Shown here one piece after another: positions 4,385-7,254 of a stretch of 7,254 bases of DNA. Both the position numbers and the translations under genes were made by a program. Under the pieces are notes generated by a model. The model made no database searches, was not told the origin of the DNA, and saw only the letters and a program-made list of their open reading frames with translations. Every line of letters begins with the position of its first letter. Position 1 is the stretch's first letter. Source of the DNA: Planctomycetaceae bacterium (GTDB taxonomy: Bacteria; Planctomycetota; Planctomycetia; Planctomycetales; Planctomycetaceae); assembly GCA_029259875.1 (NCBI GenBank), contig JAJDEK010000087.1, positions 1-7,254 on the forward strand, given 5' to 3'.

Positions 4385-6019
4385 GTGAAAGGATCTGATT
4401 TGGGGCAAGTTCCTACCGAATGGAGAATATGTGATCGAGAATGGTGGTTTTCCACTGCCATTATTTGGGGAGCCTGTTTGTTTTTAACTTGCTCGGTGAC
4501 GATTGCTGACCCTGATCTTTGGGGACATACACTTTACGGACTCCGTGCGATAGAACAACACGTTCTGGTCGAGCGCTCCGATCCATTTTGTTATACCGAA
4601 CCGGGTGCCATCTGGATCAATCACGAATGGCTTTCTGAACTGTCTTTTGGTTGGTTGTGGAGCAGTTTCGGAAATATTGGGCTTTGGTTGTGGCGTAATT
4701 TCTGGTTGCTGGTGATTTTTATTCCCGCCTGGATTGCATTGCGAAAGTTCAAGGCAAGTCTTGCTGGTGTAATCTTGTTACTGGTTTATACGGCATTCTG
4801 CCTTTCACAGTTTGTGGTTTTTGTTCGCCCTCAACTTGTCACCTTTGGTTGTTTTGCATTGACTCTGTTACTGTTAAGGCATTATCTCAATCATCCCCAG
4901 TCGAAATCAATTTGGTATTTGCCGATTGTGATGCTGTTTTGGGCAAACTCTCATGGTGGTTTTCTGGCTGGTGTTGGTATTCAGGGGATTGTACTACTTT
5001 GGATGGGGAAGGGGGTTTATCAATCTCAATATCACCCAAGAGATTTCCTGCGGTTATGTGTTGCCATTGGTCTTGCGTGGACCGTTACACTGATCAATCC
5101 TTATGGAATTCAGTTGCATCAGATGTTGTGGGATCATTTGATAACAAAACAAATTGTACGTGAATGGCAACCACTCTGGGATGCACAACAGGCATTGTTG
5201 TACTATATCCCCTTTTTGTTAATTGCGCTGGCATTTCTCGGTTCACGAAAGTGGGAGTGGATCGATCTGATTTTAATTGCTGTGGTCGCATATCAGGCGG
5301 TTAGTCATATTAGGCATGTGGCATTACTGGCCATTGCAGTCATTATTTTATTACCAATGCCAATTTCTGACGCCATTCGAAGATTGTTTCCTAATCTCAA
5401 TCAACAGTGGGCGGGAGAACGACGCAGTAAACTACGTTATCTATTAGTCGCTGCAACAATGTTTACGGTTAGCGGGTTGGCAATTCATACAATCACAAAG
5501 CTCTGGGAAGAGTCAGTTCCTCCCTGGCAGATTGGAGTGGAGACACAAAGCAGAGCACCAGGCATGCCCGTAGCGACGATCGAAGTCATACAAGATGAAA
5601 ACCTTAGAGGAAACATTTTAACGGATTATGGTTGGGCTCAGTATGTCATCTGGCAAACGTTTCCAGAGTCGCGGATTGCCTTTGATGGTCGTTATCGAAC
5701 AATATACTCGGCTAAACTGGAACAGGAGTTAGTGCAATTTCAAAAGTTGGATAAAAATTCGCGTGGCCCAACTCCCTTACTCGATCAGTATCCAACAGAA
5801 ATATTATTACTGCCGACGTCTCTGAAAGTGTTGGGCTACCTGGAGCAGCGCAAAGACTGGGTACAGATCTATGAAGATCAGCAGGCGACACTCTGGCTGA
5901 AAAAGATTCCGCGCTTTCAAAAGGTTATTGCTGCGACAAAGCAAAAGAAACTGGCGATCCCTGAAGTGGCAAAATGGTGCCTCTTTCCTGCAGATCCGAA
6001 GACACTTTCCAATAAGTGA
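4385..6019 (+). CDS. polytopic membrane protein, GT-C glycosyltransferase-like
   Basis: This is a 544-residue inner-membrane protein with about nine or ten hydrophobic spans between residues 22 and 370, and a soluble C-terminal part (about 375-544) probably outside the cytoplasm. Right after the first span is D42-P-D44-L-W46-G-H48, then D66 and WINHEWLSE (77-85). GT-C glycosyltransferases that use polyprenyl-phosphate sugars carry acidic catalytic motifs in this first outer loop, which is the basis for the class. Other likely conserved features are VRPQL (147-151), NSHGG (188-192), NPYG (238-241) and, in the soluble part, TDYGWAQY and AFDGRY (413-437). The substrate cannot be told, and it may be a related but inactive family. 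The GTG at 4385 is chosen because AGAGG (4373-4377) is 7 bases upstream and no ATG lies between it and the in-frame TGA at 4328. Terminators on both sides make it a single-gene unit. Confidence 0.88.
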   Translation: MKGSDLGQVPTEWRICDREWWFSTAIIWGACLFLTCSVTIADPDLWGHTLYGLRAIEQHVLVERSDPFCYTEPGAIWINHEWLSELSFGWLWSSFGNIGLWLWRNFWLLVIFIPAWIALRKFKASLAGVILLLVYTAFCLSQFVVFVRPQLVTFGCFALTLLLLRHYLNHPQSKSIWYLPIVMLFWANSHGGFLAGVGIQGIVLLWMGKGVYQSQYHPRDFLRLCVAIGLAWTVTLINPYGIQLHQMLWDHLITKQIVREWQPLWDAQQALLYYIPFLLIALAFLGSRKWEWIDLILIAVVAYQAVSHIRHVALLAIAVIILLPMPISDAIRRLFPNLNQQWAGERRSKLRYLLVAATMFTVSGLAIHTITKLWEESVPPWQIGVETQSRAPGMPVATIEVIQDENLRGNILTDYGWAQYVIWQTFPESRIAFDGRYRTIYSAKLEQELVQFQKLDKNSRGPTPLLDQYPTEILLLPTSLKVLGYLEQRKDWVQIYEDQQATLWLKKIPRFQKVIAATKQKKLAIPEVAKWCLFPADPKTLSNK

Positions 6020-6032
6020 GGTGTATCCTGCT

Positions 6033-6061
6033 AAACTGGTGCTATCGGGCATTAGTTTTTT
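6033..6061 (+). terminator. intrinsic terminator after the membrane protein gene
   Basis: AAACTGGTGC (6033-6042) pairs with GCATTAGTTT (6049-6058), a 10-bp stem with two G-U pairs and a 6-base loop. The T run covers 6056-6061. It starts 14 bases after the TGA at 6017-6019. Confidence 0.75.
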
Positions 6062-6335
6062 GCTGTCTGTGCTGCGTGCAGTTCCTCAGTTTTTAACAGT
6101 ATCAGGACTTTAGTATGGTTTGGATGTGTGTCCAAGAGATTCATACCATCACCTAAACTAAATGTGAAAACGCTGGGACTCTTGACCGTCTCTTGATCCT
6201 TAATAATGTTGAAAAACTGAATCGCCAAAGCAGCCTTGAAAAAATACGATAATGTTAGACGCAAGACGATGTAGCTTGGTATGATAATTTCATTCCTATT
6301 CTGGATCCGTTTCAAATGCGTTCTAATATAAATCT
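6062..6335. other. intergenic stretch with no convincing gene
   Basis: Between the terminator at 6061 and the stem-loop at 6336 I see no supported plus-strand gene. A minus-strand frame (6315-6052, 87 codons, TTG start) is open but has no clear ribosome binding site, and its end overlaps the upstream terminator. Promoter-like fragments occur (TATGATAAT at 6280-6288, TATAAA at 6327-6332), without good -35 partners. The promoter of the gene at 6386 is presumably here. Confidence 0.5.
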
Positions 6336-6358
6336 TGCCTGAAGTAATAATTTAGGCA
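6336..6358 (+). promoter_or_regulatory. stem-loop upstream of the secreted-protein gene
   Basis: TGCCTGAA (6336-6343) pairs with TTTAGGCA (6351-6358), 8 bp with one G-U pair and a 7-base AT-rich loop. It ends about 15 bases before the ribosome binding site at 6374-6378. It has no U tract on the plus strand, so it is more likely an operator or a leader structure than a terminator. Confidence 0.45.
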
Positions 6359-6385
6359 TTCGGGCTCCACATCAAAGGTTGAATC

Positions 6386-7254
6386 ATGAAACACATTCAT
6401 CAAGCTTATCTGCGTATGTTCTCCGTTTTGTTTTTTAAGTCAGTCTGGAAATCTGGTACAAGGCTGCTAATGATTGTTGCAGCGTGTTTGTTTTCTATTT
6501 CTTTCTATGAGGTTCCAGCATGGGCTCAGTTTGAAGACTTGCTCAACAGAATTCCTTCCAGTGCCAACTCGATTGTTGTCATTGATGTTACCGCCATGCA
6601 TGCCAGCGCGCTGGCCAGAAAAGAAGGTTGGCAAAAAAAACATGAAGCCGCTTATGTAGAACGGCCCATTTTTTTACCGCCTGAAGCAGATAAAATTGTC
6701 ATCGCAGCTCAACTCAACTTTGCGAATGACTTAGGGCAAAACTGGGAATTGGCAGTCATGGATTTGAAAGAACCGATTCCAATGCGCTCCATTGCACGGG
6801 CGGAAGGTGGTTATGTGGATTCGATTAACGGTTTGCATGCCGCGTGGACACCCAGTGATGCCTACTTCGTCATCCTTAGTACTTCCGTCATGGGGGTCAT
6901 GCATCCAGCAAATCGGCAAGCTGTTTCTCGCTGGGCTGACTTTGGACGGAAAAACTCCAGCTCGGTTGTTTCACCTTACTTGAGTCAAGCTGCTAAAGTG
7001 GTACGCCGGGGGGGGCCGCAAATTGCGATGGCAATTGATCTGAAGGATAGCACACAACCTCACAAACTTGAGGAAGGCCTTAAGCAGTCGAATGTTCTAA
7101 AAGGAAATGAGCAAAAAATTAAAGAACTAACTGAAATCATCAGCGGAATGCAAGGCGCCACTTTTTCTGTCAAGATAGGCAGTAAAGCCGAAGGAGAATT
7201 CCGTATCGATTTCAACTCAGAGACAGCAAAATTTGCCAATTTCGCGAAACCTAT
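6386..7254 (+). CDS. secreted protein of unknown function (3' end outside window)
   Basis: The frame is open from the ATG at 6386 to the right edge, giving 289 codons. AAAGG (6374-6378) lies 7 bases before the ATG, and an in-frame TGA at 6380-6382 rules out a longer start. The N-terminus is a long-headed signal peptide: basic residues up to R26, a hydrophobic core at 27-40 and a probable cleavage A-W-A/Q after residue 47, which implies export. The mature part begins with a segment (RIPSSANSIVVIDVTAMHAS) whose strand-rich start recalls other exported proteins of unknown function that assess or score other molecules, but I cannot name a domain. No catalytic motif or membrane span is visible after the signal. 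The family appears to be planctomycete-restricted, from memory only. The gene contains runs of eight A (6633-6640), seven T (6669-6675) and eight G (7008-7015), with the frame intact across all three. Confidence 0.87.
   Translation, partial: MKHIHQAYLRMFSVLFFKSVWKSGTRLLMIVAACLFSISFYEVPAWAQFEDLLNRIPSSANSIVVIDVTAMHASALARKEGWQKKHEAAYVERPIFLPPEADKIVIAAQLNFANDLGQNWELAVMDLKEPIPMRSIARAEGGYVDSINGLHAAWTPSDAYFVILSTSVMGVMHPANRQAVSRWADFGRKNSSSVVSPYLSQAAKVVRRGGPQIAMAIDLKDSTQPHKLEEGLKQSNVLKGNEQKIKELTEIISGMQGATFSVKIGSKAEGEFRIDFNSETAKFANFAKP
7008..7015 (+). repeat. G8 homopolymer inside the secreted-protein gene
   Basis: Eight consecutive G residues fall in codons for R-R-G-G-P (7004-7018). Such a run is unusual in this AT-leaning sequence and is prone to slippage during replication and to sequencing error. 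The frame is correct on both sides as given. Confidence 0.8.

Noticed and set aside
4137..4388. Plus-strand frame running from inside the Cys-rich gene into the next promoter
   Set aside because: It overlaps the end of a supported gene in another frame, crosses a strong terminator and has no recognisable features.
6336..6358. Terminator for the upstream membrane protein gene
   Set aside because: No T tract follows, and a better terminator is present at 6033-6061.

Overview
The window looks like a chromosomal segment from a planctomycete, most likely of the order Planctomycetales. The basis is family recognition: a CpaC-type secretin followed by an OmpA/CpaD-like lipoprotein, plus three long right-hand proteins of the type common in planctomycete genomes (a Cys/Gly/Tyr-rich small protein, a GT-C-like membrane protein and a secreted protein of unknown function). 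The DNA is moderately AT-rich, and most starts carry a recognisable Shine-Dalgarno. The genus cannot be told from the sequence alone.

Left part (1-3164, minus strand): an outer-membrane module of a Tad/Flp-type pilus system, read right to left. It holds the secretin CpaC/RcpA (3164 to 1494), an OmpA/CpaD-like lipoprotein with a Gly/Phe-rich tail (1402 to 806), and a TPR lipoprotein (604, running off the left edge). A strong intrinsic terminator at 739-771 lies between the second and third genes, so the TPR gene probably has its own promoter. No pilin, prepilin peptidase, ATPase or inner-membrane platform gene is visible in the window.

Middle (3165-3673): a 509-bp divergent intergenic region. 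It carries candidate promoters in both directions, a perfect 12-bp inverted repeat flanking the proposed cpaC promoter, several smaller palindromes, and a possible 25-codon membrane-peptide ORF with a ribosome binding site.

Right part (3674-7254, plus strand): three separate transcription units. The 185-residue Cys/Gly/Tyr-rich protein ends in a strong terminator (4284-4318). The 544-residue polytopic membrane protein has a GTG start and a consensus TATAAT just upstream, and ends in a second terminator (6033-6061). After a stretch of about 320 bp with no convincing gene, a secreted protein of unknown function begins at 6386 and runs off the right edge; it contains three homopolymer runs of 7-8 bases.

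Nothing here is a clear new defence or mobile system. The points most worth checking are the regulatory architecture upstream of cpaC, the small membrane-peptide ORF, the Cys-rich protein and the homopolymer-rich secreted protein.
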